This document shows positions 40,967 to 49,256 of a DNA stretch of 64,000 nucleotides, one piece after another. The translations under genes were made by a program, and so were the position numbers. The notes under the pieces were generated by a model. It was given only the letters and a program-made list of their open reading frames with translations. It was not told where the DNA came from and ran no database searches. The DNA is from DASQUK01 sp963756425 (GTDB lineage: Bacteria > Actinomycetota > Acidimicrobiia > Acidimicrobiales > VFJN01): contig CAVWNW010000007.1 in the NCBI GenBank assembly GCA_963756425.1, positions 310,001-374,000 on the forward strand, in the 5' to 3' direction. Position 1 is the first letter of the stretch; every line of letters starts with the position of its first letter.

Positions 40967-43384
40967 GTGTGGTCCGTGTCGGTCGACACCTCACCAGCCT
41001 CGCGCGCTCCGGAAACCACGACGGCGCCACGGCCGACGGCGACCCTGCCGCCGGACTCGCTGTCGTACCGCCTGAAGCGCAAGCTGCTGGGGAAGCCCCT
41101 CCACAGCGAGGAGCTCGAGCACCAACGCCTCGGCAAGCCCACCGCCCTGGCCGTGTTCGCCTCCGACAACCTGTCGTCGTCGGCCTACGCCACCGAGGAG
41201 ATCCTGCACGTCCTGATCCCGGTGGCCGGGGCGGTGGCGTTCTCGCTCGTCGTGCCGGTCACGCTGGCCATGTGCGTGGTCCTGGGGTTCCTGATCCTGT
41301 CGTACCGGGAGACCATCAAGGAGTATCCCTCCGCCGGCGGTGCCTACCTTGTCACCAAGGACAACTTCGGCTCCACGGCGGCCCAGGTGGCCGGCGCATC
41401 GCTGCTCGTCGACTACATCCTCACCGTGGCGGTGTCGGCGTCGGCCGGCACCGCGGCACTGACGTCGGCAGTCGACGCCTTCGCGCCCTACAGCGTGCCG
41501 ATCTCACTGTTCTTCATCGCCCTCATCGCGTGGGGCAACCTGCGCGGCGTCAGGGAGTCCGGCCGGATCTTCGCCATTCCCACGTACTTCTTCATGGTGA
41601 CGATGGCCTTCCTGCTCGGCATTGGGGCGTGGAAGTACCTGGGGGGCGACCTGCCCGACTACTCGGGGGTCGTGAAGGACGGCCAGCTCACCCTCGACGG
41701 CGTCGGGGTGAGCGGCGTCGGGTTCCTGCTCGGCGTCAAGCTCTACGACGTCCTCCACGCGTTCGCCTCCGGCGGCGCCGCGGTGACCGGCGTCGAGGCC
41801 ATCTCCAACGGCGTACCCGCCTTCCGCAAGCCCGCGTGGCGCAATGCCCGCCAGACGCTCGTGCTCATGGGCACGGGCCTGGGGGTCATGTTCCTCGGCC
41901 TGTCGGCGCTGGCCGCCAAGATGGAGGTCCGCCCGTTCGAGACCGGCACGCCCACGGTCATCTCCCAGATCGGCAAGGGCGTGTTCGGCGGCGGTCCCGC
42001 GGGCGATCTGCTCTACTACGCGCTCCAGGCCGGCACGATGCTGATCCTGATCATGGCGGCCAACACCGGCTTCGCAGACTTCCCGAGGCTGGCGAGCTTC
42101 CAGGCGGGCGACAGCTTCCTGCCGCGCCAGCTGACGAAGCGGGGCCACCGGCTGGTCTACTCCAACGGCATCATCGCCCTGGCGGGCGCGGCCATGGCGC
42201 TCGTGATCATCACCGGGGCCGAGGTCACCCGGCTGATCCCGCTCTACGCCATCGGCGTGTTCACCGGCTTCACGCTGTCGCAGTCCGGCATGACCAAGCA
42301 CCACTGGCGCAAGCGCGAGCCGGGCTGGCGCAAGGGGATCGTCGTCAACGGGTTCGGCGCACTCCTGTCGGGCCTGGTCACGGTGATCGTCGCCGTGACC
42401 AAGTTCCAGGACGGTGCGTGGGCGATCCTCATCATCCTCCCGCTGCTGGTCGTCGTGTTCCTGCGGCTCAACCGGCAGTACGTGCGGGAGGCCGGCCAGC
42501 TCGAGGCGGACGTCCCGGCGGCCGCCAAGGCCCCCATCCTCCGCCGCCACGTGGTCATGGTCTTCGTCGACCGGCTCGACCTGGCCGCGGCCCGGGCCAT
42601 CCAGTACGCGCGCACTCTCACGCCCGACGAGCTGCGGGCCGTCCACTTCGTGCTCGACGACGAGGCCGCCCGGCACCTGGCCGACGAGTGGACCCGGCTC
42701 GGGCTTCATCGAGTGCAACTCGAGCTGGTCGAGTGCCCCGACCGGCGGCTCACGCGCTGCGCCGTGGAGACGGTTGCCCGCGAGGTCGCCGACGGCGAGA
42801 CCGAGGTCAGCGTCCTCCTGCCCGACCGCAAGTTCAACGGCCTGTGGCACCGGATCCTGCACGATCGGACGGCGGACGCAATCGCCGAACAGGTGTCCCG
42901 GCTGCCGCACGCCAACGTCACCACCGTGCCCTTCCACTTCGACGTCGACGACGACGCCCGCGTATCACTGTCGGCGATTGTCGGGGCCGGCGACAACGTG
43001 TCCGCCACGACGGCAGGCCTTCGGCCGGAGGAGGGGCGAGCGGCGGCGGACATGCCGTTACCGGTCCTGCCGCTCGGGGGCGACGGTGGCGATGGCCCGG
43101 GCCGCTACGAGGTCCCCGGTGCCACCCCCATCGCCGAGGTGCGGTACCGCGACCGCGTCCGGATCGCCGGGCGCATACGGTCCGTGCGGGTCGCCCCCCA
43201 GCACGACGCCCCGGTGCTCGAGCTGATCCTCGATGACGGCAGCGCCGCCATCTCGGTGGTGTTCCTCGGCCGGCGGGGCCTCGCCGGCGTCGGCGTGGGG
43301 GCGCACATGGTCGTCGAGGGCACGGTCGGGCTGCACCGCAACCGCCTCGCGCTGCTCAACCCCTCCTACGAGCTGCGCCTATAA
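40967..43384 (+). CDS. APC-family amino acid permease fused to an OB-fold domain
   Basis: An 805-aa protein in three parts. Residues about 50-480 form an APC-superfamily permease with about 12 helices (FASDNLSSSAYATEEILHVL, YRETIKEYPSAGGAYLVTKD, AASLLVDYILTVAVSASAGT). A cytosolic region of about 200 aa follows (RHVVMVFVDRLDLAAARAIQ), alike in layout to a universal-stress-like domain. From about 723 to the end is an OB-fold (RVRIAGRIRSVRVAPQHDAP, GAHMVVEGTVGLHRNRLALL). In other actinobacteria the OB-fold protein is normally a separate gene near a transporter. The reading frame is continuous, so the fusion appears real. GTG 40967 or 40976 may be the start. Confidence 0.9.
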   Translation: MWSVSVDTSPASRAPETTTAPRPTATLPPDSLSYRLKRKLLGKPLHSEELEHQRLGKPTALAVFASDNLSSSAYATEEILHVLIPVAGAVAFSLVVPVTLAMCVVLGFLILSYRETIKEYPSAGGAYLVTKDNFGSTAAQVAGASLLVDYILTVAVSASAGTAALTSAVDAFAPYSVPISLFFIALIAWGNLRGVRESGRIFAIPTYFFMVTMAFLLGIGAWKYLGGDLPDYSGVVKDGQLTLDGVGVSGVGFLLGVKLYDVLHAFASGGAAVTGVEAISNGVPAFRKPAWRNARQTLVLMGTGLGVMFLGLSALAAKMEVRPFETGTPTVISQIGKGVFGGGPAGDLLYYALQAGTMLILIMAANTGFADFPRLASFQAGDSFLPRQLTKRGHRLVYSNGIIALAGAAMALVIITGAEVTRLIPLYAIGVFTGFTLSQSGMTKHHWRKREPGWRKGIVVNGFGALLSGLVTVIVAVTKFQDGAWAILIILPLLVVVFLRLNRQYVREAGQLEADVPAAAKAPILRRHVVMVFVDRLDLAAARAIQYARTLTPDELRAVHFVLDDEAARHLADEWTRLGLHRVQLELVECPDRRLTRCAVETVAREVADGETEVSVLLPDRKFNGLWHRILHDRTADAIAEQVSRLPHANVTTVPFHFDVDDDARVSLSAIVGAGDNVSATTAGLRPEEGRAAADMPLPVLPLGGDGGDGPGRYEVPGATPIAEVRYRDRVRIAGRIRSVRVAPQHDAPVLELILDDGSAAISVVFLGRRGLAGVGVGAHMVVEGTVGLHRNRLALLNPSYELRL

Positions 43385-43414
43385 ACCCGTTCGTGCCGGC
43401 GGGCCTGCCGTCCG

Positions 43415-43843
43415 TCACCCCGCCAGCGACGCGTCCAGCTGGATGTCGACCCCGGCGAGCGCCTTCGAGACCGGGCAGTTGGCCTTGGCGGTCTCGGCCT
43501 GCTCTTGGAAGGCGGCCGCGTCGATGCCCGGCACGTCTGCCGACGTGGTGAGGTCGATGCGGCTGATCCGGAACCCGCCGTCGCCCGGCTCCAGGTGGAC
43601 CTTGGCCGTGGTCTCCACCGACCTCGGCGTGAAGCCGGCCCCTTCCAGCCCGGCGGACAGGGCCATCGAGAAGCAGCCGGCGTGCGCGGCGCCGATCAGT
43701 TCCTCGGGGTTGGTCCCCGTGCCCTCCTCGAACCGGGACGAGAACGAGTACTGGCCCTCGAAGGCCCCGCTTCCCAGGCGCATGGTGCCGTTGCCATCGC
43801 GGAGCCCGCCTTGCCAGCGGGCGGTGGCGGTGCGTGCGGGCAT
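43415..43843 (-). CDS. OsmC-family peroxiredoxin-like protein
   Basis: A 142-aa thiol peroxidase of the OsmC/Ohr fold. It carries the two redox Cys residues, C57 in GAAHAGCFSMALSAGLE and C123 in KANCPVSKALA, with the Arg in LGSGAFEGQYSFSSRF. It should reduce organic hydroperoxides through a Cys-sulfenate. The ATG at 43843 follows GGAGG. It is convergent with the APC permease gene. Confidence 0.93.
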   Translation of the reverse strand: MPARTATARWQGGLRDGNGTMRLGSGAFEGQYSFSSRFEEGTGTNPEELIGAAHAGCFSMALSAGLEGAGFTPRSVETTAKVHLEPGDGGFRISRIDLTTSADVPGIDAAAFQEQAETAKANCPVSKALAGVDIQLDASLAG

Positions 43844-43897
43844 CTCGTGCCTCCCAATGTCGTCGATGGAGCCCGCCCTCGGCTGCACGTTAGGTCC

Positions 43898-43903
43898 TAC
43901 GCT
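43898..43903 (+). promoter_or_regulatory. -10 box (TACGCT), 6 bp before a start codon
   Basis: TACGCT is followed by CGGGCG and the GTG at 43910, with no ribosome binding site; this fits a leaderless transcript. Confidence 0.45.
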
Positions 43904-43909
43904 CGGGCG

Positions 43910-44593
43910 GTGACCGATGCCGACACCGACGCCGACACCGGTCCGGGCGAACCGGACGGCCGGAGCGAGCCGCTCGTCAGCGCCGAGTCGCTCGCCGGCC
44001 TCACGCGGGCGCTGGGCTGGCTGCTGGTCATCGGCGGTGCGGGCCTGGCGGCCACCGGCGTGCCGCTCATCTTCCTCTACCGGCCCGATGATCCGGTCAC
44101 CGGCGACCGGGCGGACCTCTGGTGGCTGCGCGGGGCGCACAGCGTCACGTCGATGCTGTTCATCGGGGCGGCGGCGGGCATCGTGGCCGTGCTGGCGGTG
44201 GCGTTCGTCCGACGCCTGCCCGTCCCGCCCGGGTGGTTCGTGGGTCTCGCGGCGCTGCTGGTCGCGCTCCTGGGACTGATGTCGGGCCAGCTCATCGCCT
44301 GGGATCGGCTGGTGTCGGAGCCGTTCGCAGACGACTCGGACGCCCGGGGGATCGTGGATGCGCTGTCGGACGACGTCCGCTCCATAGTGGTCGACGGCGC
44401 CGGGGTCTCCCGGGGCGCATACGCCGCCTGGGCCGGCGTGCACGTGGTGGCCGTGCCGTTGCTGGCGCTCGGCCTGGCGGGGATCGTCCGCCGTCGGGCG
44501 CGCCGACCGGCCCCGGACGAACCGCCGCCGGAGGCCGAAGGTCCCGGCGAGCGGGCAACGCCGGGTCTCGAGCCCCGCACGGAGCTCCGGTAG
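43910..44593 (+). CDS. Membrane protein with degenerate cytochrome b-like features
   Basis: A 227-aa protein with four predicted helices. RGAHSVTSMLFIGAAAGIVA, then GLMSGQLIAWDRL and AWAGVHVVAVPLLALGLAGI, align in order with the cytochrome b/b6 N-terminal pattern RxxH, GYxLPWD and LHxxxLP. Only one His is kept in each of the two haem-bearing helices, so at most one b haem would be bound. This is my reading of the pattern, not a confirmed family. The GTG at 43910 follows a TACGCT box. Upstream of a DUF2330-like and a cupredoxin gene, it may be part of an envelope redox set. Confidence 0.6.
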   Translation: MTDADTDADTGPGEPDGRSEPLVSAESLAGLTRALGWLLVIGGAGLAATGVPLIFLYRPDDPVTGDRADLWWLRGAHSVTSMLFIGAAAGIVAVLAVAFVRRLPVPPGWFVGLAALLVALLGLMSGQLIAWDRLVSEPFADDSDARGIVDALSDDVRSIVVDGAGVSRGAYAAWAGVHVVAVPLLALGLAGIVRRRARRPAPDEPPPEAEGPGERATPGLEPRTELR

Positions 44594-44668
44594 CGGGAAC
44601 CGCAGCGACGGTCGTCGACGTCCTACCCCCCGAGATCCGTACGAGGGCAATCGGACCGGGAGGCGACG

Positions 44669-45727
44669 ATGCGGAGACGGATGGTGGTTGTGGGGGCGCT
44701 GGCCGCCGTGCCGGTGGCGATGCTGGGCACGGACCCGGCCGGCGCATGCGGTGGACTGGTGGGGGAGAACGGCACGATCGAGCTGGTCCGCACCACGACG
44801 CTGGCCGCCTACAGCGGCGGCGTCGAACGCTACGTGACGGCCTTCCAGTTCACCGGCGAGGGCGAGGAGGTCGGGTCGATCGTCCCCCTGCCCGACGTGC
44901 CCACCAAGGTGGAGCGGGGTGGCGACTGGACCCTGCAGCGGCTGGCCCAGGAGGTGGCGCCGCCGGTCGCGGAGGGTCTCGCCGCAGCGTCCGCAGCCGA
45001 AGATGCTGGTGGCGCCGAGGTCATCCTCGAGGCCCAGATCGACGCCCTCGACATCACCGTGCTCAAGGGCGGCGGCGACGAGGTGGGCGAATGGGCCGTC
45101 GACAACGGGTTCCTGCTCACCCCCGACGCGCCGGAGGTACTCGACTACTACGCCGAACGGAGCCCCGTGTTCATGGCCGCCCGCTTCGACGCCCAGCGGG
45201 CGCAGGCGCTCGGCCAGGGCGCGGGCGACAGCACGCCGATCATGGCCACCATCCCGACCGACGACCCGTGGGTCCCGGTCCGGATCCTCGGGTTGGGACT
45301 GGACGGCGCCCAGAACGTGGAGGCCGACGTGTTCCTGTTGACCGACGACGAGCCCGAGCTGCTCGCTGGAGGCGCGGGGCTCACCCTCGACCGGAGCGAG
45401 CACGCGACCGACCTGCTGCTGTCGGACCTCCGCTCCGACGTGGGCATGGAGTGGGTCCCGGACGACATGTGGCTGTCGTACCTGAAGCTGGACGCCCCGG
45501 CGGCCGACCTCGACTACGACCTGGCCGTCTCGGCCACCCCGGGCGTCACGCCGTCGCTGGTCGACACCGGGGTGCCCGAGCCCGAGGCCATGCCGGTGGG
45601 ATCGGGGGGCTCGGGCGTGGCGTGGTGGCCACTGGCGGCGGGGGGTGCGGCCGGCGCCGCTGTCCTCAGCGTCGGATGGCTCCGGTGGAGGCGGGACCGG
45701 CTGGAGTCGGGCCCGGACTGGACATGA
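44669..45727 (+). CDS. Secreted DUF2330-like protein
   Basis: A 352-aa exported protein. The signal peptide MRRRMVVVGALAAVPVAMLG ends near PAGACGG, and a mature start with CGG is typical for DUF2330 proteins. The body has GEGEEVGSIVPLPDVPTKVE, which matches the family phrase about positions 75-95, and VFMAARFDAQRAQ. A C-terminal hydrophobic helix (WPLAAGGAAGAAVLSVGWLR) before WRRDR anchors it in the membrane. Its function is unknown. Its last codons overlap the cupredoxin start (ATGA), linking the two. Confidence 0.83.
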   Translation: MRRRMVVVGALAAVPVAMLGTDPAGACGGLVGENGTIELVRTTTLAAYSGGVERYVTAFQFTGEGEEVGSIVPLPDVPTKVERGGDWTLQRLAQEVAPPVAEGLAAASAAEDAGGAEVILEAQIDALDITVLKGGGDEVGEWAVDNGFLLTPDAPEVLDYYAERSPVFMAARFDAQRAQALGQGAGDSTPIMATIPTDDPWVPVRILGLGLDGAQNVEADVFLLTDDEPELLAGGAGLTLDRSEHATDLLLSDLRSDVGMEWVPDDMWLSYLKLDAPAADLDYDLAVSATPGVTPSLVDTGVPEPEAMPVGSGGSGVAWWPLAAGGAAGAAVLSVGWLRWRRDRLESGPDWT

Positions 45728-46275
45728 GCACCGTGGATGCCTCGGTCGGCGTGCGGCAGAGCGCCGATGCGCCGGGGCGGTCCGCCGGGACCGCCCCGGC
45801 CGCCCCGGGCCGGCCGCGGCGCCGGCGGTGGCCCTGGCTGGCGGCCAGTGCGGCCGTCGCGGCCGGCGTCGCGACCGCCGGCTTCGCGGTGGCCGCCGCC
45901 GGGACGAACGATCCACCGGACCCACTGGGTCCGGGTGACGTGACCGTCGAGCTCCGTGTCGAGCACTCGTTGTTCGAGCACACCGAGCTACGGGTGGTCG
46001 AGGGCACGCGACTCAGGTTCGTCGTCGACAACGACGACCCGATCAACCACGAGCTGATCGTGGGTGGGCCCGACGTCCACGCCCGGCACGCGCGCGGCAC
46101 CGAGCCCCGGCACCCATCGATCCCCGGGGAGGTGTCGGTGGGCCCCAACGAGGTGGGGGTGACGACCCTGCGGTTCGACGAGCCCGGCATCTACGAGTTC
46201 GCGTGCCACCTGCCCGGGCACTACGAGTACGGCATGCACGGCGTCGTGGAGGTCGTCCCGGCGGCCAGCGCCTGA
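45724..46275 (+). CDS. Membrane-anchored cupredoxin (plastocyanin-like)
   Basis: A 183-aa protein with a basic N-terminus, one helix at about 38-60 (WLAASAAVAAGVATAGFAVA) and a cupredoxin domain at about 70-180. The type 1 copper ligands are all visible: H109 (INHELIVGG), C161 and H166 (FACHLPGHYEYG) and M171. It should carry electrons or bind copper outside the membrane. The ATG overlaps the DUF2330-like stop by 3 bases, so the two are made together. The partner in electron transfer is unknown. Confidence 0.9.
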   Translation: MSTVDASVGVRQSADAPGRSAGTAPAAPGRPRRRRWPWLAASAAVAAGVATAGFAVAAAGTNDPPDPLGPGDVTVELRVEHSLFEHTELRVVEGTRLRFVVDNDDPINHELIVGGPDVHARHARGTEPRHPSIPGEVSVGPNEVGVTTLRFDEPGIYEFACHLPGHYEYGMHGVVEVVPAASA

Positions 46276-46287
46276 GCGAGAGCCCAC

Positions 46288-46293
46288 TACCGT
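46288..46293 (+). promoter_or_regulatory. -10 box (TACCGT), 7 bp before a start codon
   Basis: TACCGT is followed by seven bases and the GTG at 46301. The earlier GTG at 46292 overlaps the box itself and is therefore unlikely to be used. Confidence 0.5.
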
Positions 46294-46300
46294 GGCCCGC

Positions 46301-48256
46301 GTGAGCGAGCCAGCCAGGGGCAGGGTGCTCTGGGAGCCACCCGGTGACGTGCGGGAGCGCACCCGGATCGGCCGTTATATGGCCTGGCTCGACAGCTATC
46401 GCGGGCGGTCGTTCGCCGACTACGGGAGCCTGTGGCGCTGGTCGGTCGGTGACCTCGACGATTTCTGGCGGACGATCTGGCAACACTTCCACCTCGAATC
46501 GTCCACGCCGGTGGAACGGGCGCTGGCCAGCGCCGCGATGCCCGGTGCCGTGTGGTTCCCGGGGGCGATGGTCAACTACGCCGCCCACGCACTGCGCAGC
46601 GAGCCTGCCGGACCGGCGATCGTGGCCAGGTCGCAGTCACGCGATGTGCTCGAGCTGAGCATCACCGAGCTGCGCGACCAGGTGGCGCGCTGCCGGGCAG
46701 GGCTGGTGCGCCTGGGGGTGGGCCGAGGCGACCGGGTGGCCGCGTACCTTCCCAACGTCCCCGAGGCGGTGGTGGGGCTGCTGGCGACGGCCAGCCTGGG
46801 GGCGATCTGGTCGTCGTGCGCCCCGGAGTTCGGCACCCGCAGCGTGGTCGACCGGCTCCGCCAGATCGAGCCGGTGGTGCTGCTGGCCGTGGACGGCTAC
46901 CGCTACGGGGCCAAGCGGGTCGACCGGGCCGCCGAGGTCGCCGATGTCCGGGCCCAGCTGCCGTCCCTGCGCCACGTCGTCACCGTCGGCTACCTGGACC
47001 CCGGCGCGCGGCTCCCGGGCTCGCTGACGTGGGACGAGCTGCTGGCCGAACCCGGGGAGCTGGCGTTCGATCCGGTCCCGTTCGACCACCCGCTCTACGT
47101 CCTCTACTCGTCGGGCACCACCGGCCTGCCCAAGCCCATCGTGCACGGCCACGGCGGCATCCTTGTCGAACACCACAAGGTGCTGGCGTTGCACAACGAC
47201 CTCGGGCCCGGGGACCGCTTCTTCTGGTTCTCGACCACCGGCTGGATGATGTGGAACTACCTCATCTCCGGCCTGCTGGTGGGGGCGACACTGATGCTGT
47301 TCGATGGCGACCCCGGCTATCCCGACCTGGGCGCGCTCTGGCGCATGGCCGGCGACGACGAGGTCAGCTTCTTCGGCACGTCGGCACCCTTCCTGCTGGC
47401 CTGCCGCAAGGCGGGCGTGGCCCCGGCCGACCTCGCCGACCTGAGCGCCCTGCGGTCGGTCGGGTCGACCGGCGCGCCCCTGCCCGCGGAAGGGTTCGAA
47501 TGGGTGTACAAGGCGGTCAGTCCTGACGTCCTGCTGTCGTCGGTGAGCGGGGGCACCGACATGTGCACGGCGTTCGTCGGCGGCTGCCCGCTGGTTCCGG
47601 TGCGGGCCGGCGAGATCGGGTGCCGCTACCTCGGCGCGAGCGTCGAGGCCTACGCCGGGGGGCGGCCGGTGATGGGCGAGCAGGGCGAGCTGGTGATCAC
47701 CCGGCCGATGCCGTCGATGCCGGTTGCGTTCTGGGGAGACCACGACGGTGCGCGGTACAAAGCCGCCTACTTCGACGACCATCCGGGCATGTGGACGCAC
47801 GGCGACTGGATAACCGTGTTCGAGGACGGCGCCTGCGTCATCACCGGGCGGTCGGACGCAACGCTCAACCGGGGTGGCGTACGAATGGGGACGGCCGAGC
47901 TGTACTCCGTGGTGGAGGCGCTGCCCGAGGTGGCCGACAGCCTCGTGGTCCACCTCGAGGACGCGCACGGTGGACCGGGCAGGTTGGTGCTGTTCGTGGC
48001 CCCCGCTGCGGGGATCGAGCTGGACGACGAGCTGAGGGCCCGCATCACCAAGGTCGTGCGCGTCGAGCTGTCGCCGCGGCACGTACCCGACGAGATCCAC
48101 GCCGTGCCCGGTGTGCCCCGCACGTTGTCGGGCAAGAAGCTCGAGGTGCCCGTGAAGCGCATCCTGCAGGGCGTCGAGCCCGAGCGGGCCGCCAGCCGGG
48201 GAAGCCTCGCGAACCCCGACGTGCTCGACGCCTATCAGTCCTTCGTCGACCAGTAG
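46301..48256 (+). CDS. Acetoacetyl-CoA synthetase (acetoacetate--CoA ligase)
   Basis: A 651-aa AMP-forming ligase of the AacS type. The family N-terminus FADYGSLWRWSVGDLDDFWR is followed by LYVLYSSGTTGLPKPIVHGH (P-loop), FFWFSTTGWMMWNY, and the C-terminal PRTLSGKKLEVPVKRIL with the catalytic Lys near residue 612. It activates acetoacetate for sterol, polyketide or ketone-body use. The GTG at 46301 is 7 bases after a TACCGT box. In Streptomyces lividans the equivalent Lys is acetylated by PatA; a PatA-like gene is 3 kb downstream. Confidence 0.95.
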   Translation: MSEPARGRVLWEPPGDVRERTRIGRYMAWLDSYRGRSFADYGSLWRWSVGDLDDFWRTIWQHFHLESSTPVERALASAAMPGAVWFPGAMVNYAAHALRSEPAGPAIVARSQSRDVLELSITELRDQVARCRAGLVRLGVGRGDRVAAYLPNVPEAVVGLLATASLGAIWSSCAPEFGTRSVVDRLRQIEPVVLLAVDGYRYGAKRVDRAAEVADVRAQLPSLRHVVTVGYLDPGARLPGSLTWDELLAEPGELAFDPVPFDHPLYVLYSSGTTGLPKPIVHGHGGILVEHHKVLALHNDLGPGDRFFWFSTTGWMMWNYLISGLLVGATLMLFDGDPGYPDLGALWRMAGDDEVSFFGTSAPFLLACRKAGVAPADLADLSALRSVGSTGAPLPAEGFEWVYKAVSPDVLLSSVSGGTDMCTAFVGGCPLVPVRAGEIGCRYLGASVEAYAGGRPVMGEQGELVITRPMPSMPVAFWGDHDGARYKAAYFDDHPGMWTHGDWITVFEDGACVITGRSDATLNRGGVRMGTAELYSVVEALPEVADSLVVHLEDAHGGPGRLVLFVAPAAGIELDDELRARITKVVRVELSPRHVPDEIHAVPGVPRTLSGKKLEVPVKRILQGVEPERAASRGSLANPDVLDAYQSFVDQ

Positions 48257-48284
48257 ACGTCCGGTCGTGCCCGGTCCGTCCGTA

Positions 48285-49056
48285 TCAGCCGAGCTCCGAC
48301 GCGGACTTGGCCCCCCGGGCGAGCAGCCACGCGACCAGCGCCGCCGGGTCCAGCCCGTCCTGCTCGCTGCGCCGGGCGGCATCCAGGGGCGTGAGCCCGT
48401 CCCAGGTGGCGACCCAGTTGAGGTCGGCGCCGCGCCCGAGGAGGAGCTCGGCCGCCCCGAGCTGGGCACCATGGCAGGCGGCCCAGAACGCCTGCGTGAT
48501 CTCGTCGGCGGTTGGGGCCGGCTCGTCCGCGAGGTGCGCCTCGATGCGGTCCGTGAGCCCGAGGGCCGCGGCGTGCCAGAGCGTCGTGCGCGCCCCGTGC
48601 TCGATCAGCCGCCGTGCCGCCCTCCACTGCCCGAAGGCGGTGGCGTCGGCCAGGGGCGGGCCGCCCCCGATGACCGCGCCGGGAGCCTCGATGTCGGCGC
48701 CGGCCTCGACCAACGCGTCGAGCGCGTCGGATGTCGTTACTGCTGGCCGCCCAGTGCAGAGGCGTCTCCGCGCTCTCAGGTCCCCGACACTGGGCGTTGA
48801 CGTCGGCGCCGGCGCCGGCGAGCGTCCTCACGGTCGCGGCACCGTTGGGGAAGTTCCCGGGCCAGTCGGTCGCGATGTGCAGCAACGTGCGCCCGGCGTC
48901 GGTTCCCTGGTCGTCGTCGCAGTCGCTCTGGACGATGCGGACGGTGGCGAGGTCCGCATCCTCCTCGAGCAGCCGGGTCAGCGTGGCGACGTCACCGGCG
49001 CGGATCGCCTCCGTCACCGCGACCGCGATCGGCTCGTCATCGGCAATGGTCGTCAT
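48285..49056 (-). pseudogene. Ankyrin-repeat protein, single-base frameshift
   Basis: Two overlapping frames make one ankyrin protein of about 257 aa. The N-terminal part from the ATG at 49056 reads TLLHIATDWPGNFPNGAATV and ETPLHWAASSNDI. The C-terminal part in another frame reads DALDALVEAGADIEAPGAVI and LTPLDAARRSEQDG. Dropping one G at 48729-48730 (C on the coding strand) restores the consensus NDIDALDALVEAGADIEAP without a break. It is either a recently broken gene or a sequencing error. Ankyrin repeats bind proteins; the partner is unknown. It is convergent with the AacS gene. Confidence 0.82.
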
Positions 49057-49256
49057 CGTGCGCCCCGATCCCTGTGGTCGTCACGCCGCAGCGTCGCGCA
49101 TCCGGCGGCCGCGCCGCCCCCGCGTTCGACGACGATCGAAGGACTCGGCGTGGCGGGGTGGGTGCATCCCGCTCTACGGGTGGCGGCGCCGGCATGGCAC
49201 GATGGCTGACGCGGTTTAGGGTCGCCGGCTCGGCGGCTTCGAGGACGAGGAGGGTC

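Noticed and set aside
43415..45925. An 836-aa minus-strand open frame
   Set aside because: Only its final 142 residues (OsmC) are real; the upstream part is antisense to the cytochrome-b-like and DUF2330-like genes.
46278..46291. GCGAGAGCCCACTA resembling the right end of the 168-bp element
   Set aside because: One mismatch, no extension and no inverted partner; it is better explained as part of the promoter before the acetoacetyl-CoA synthetase gene.
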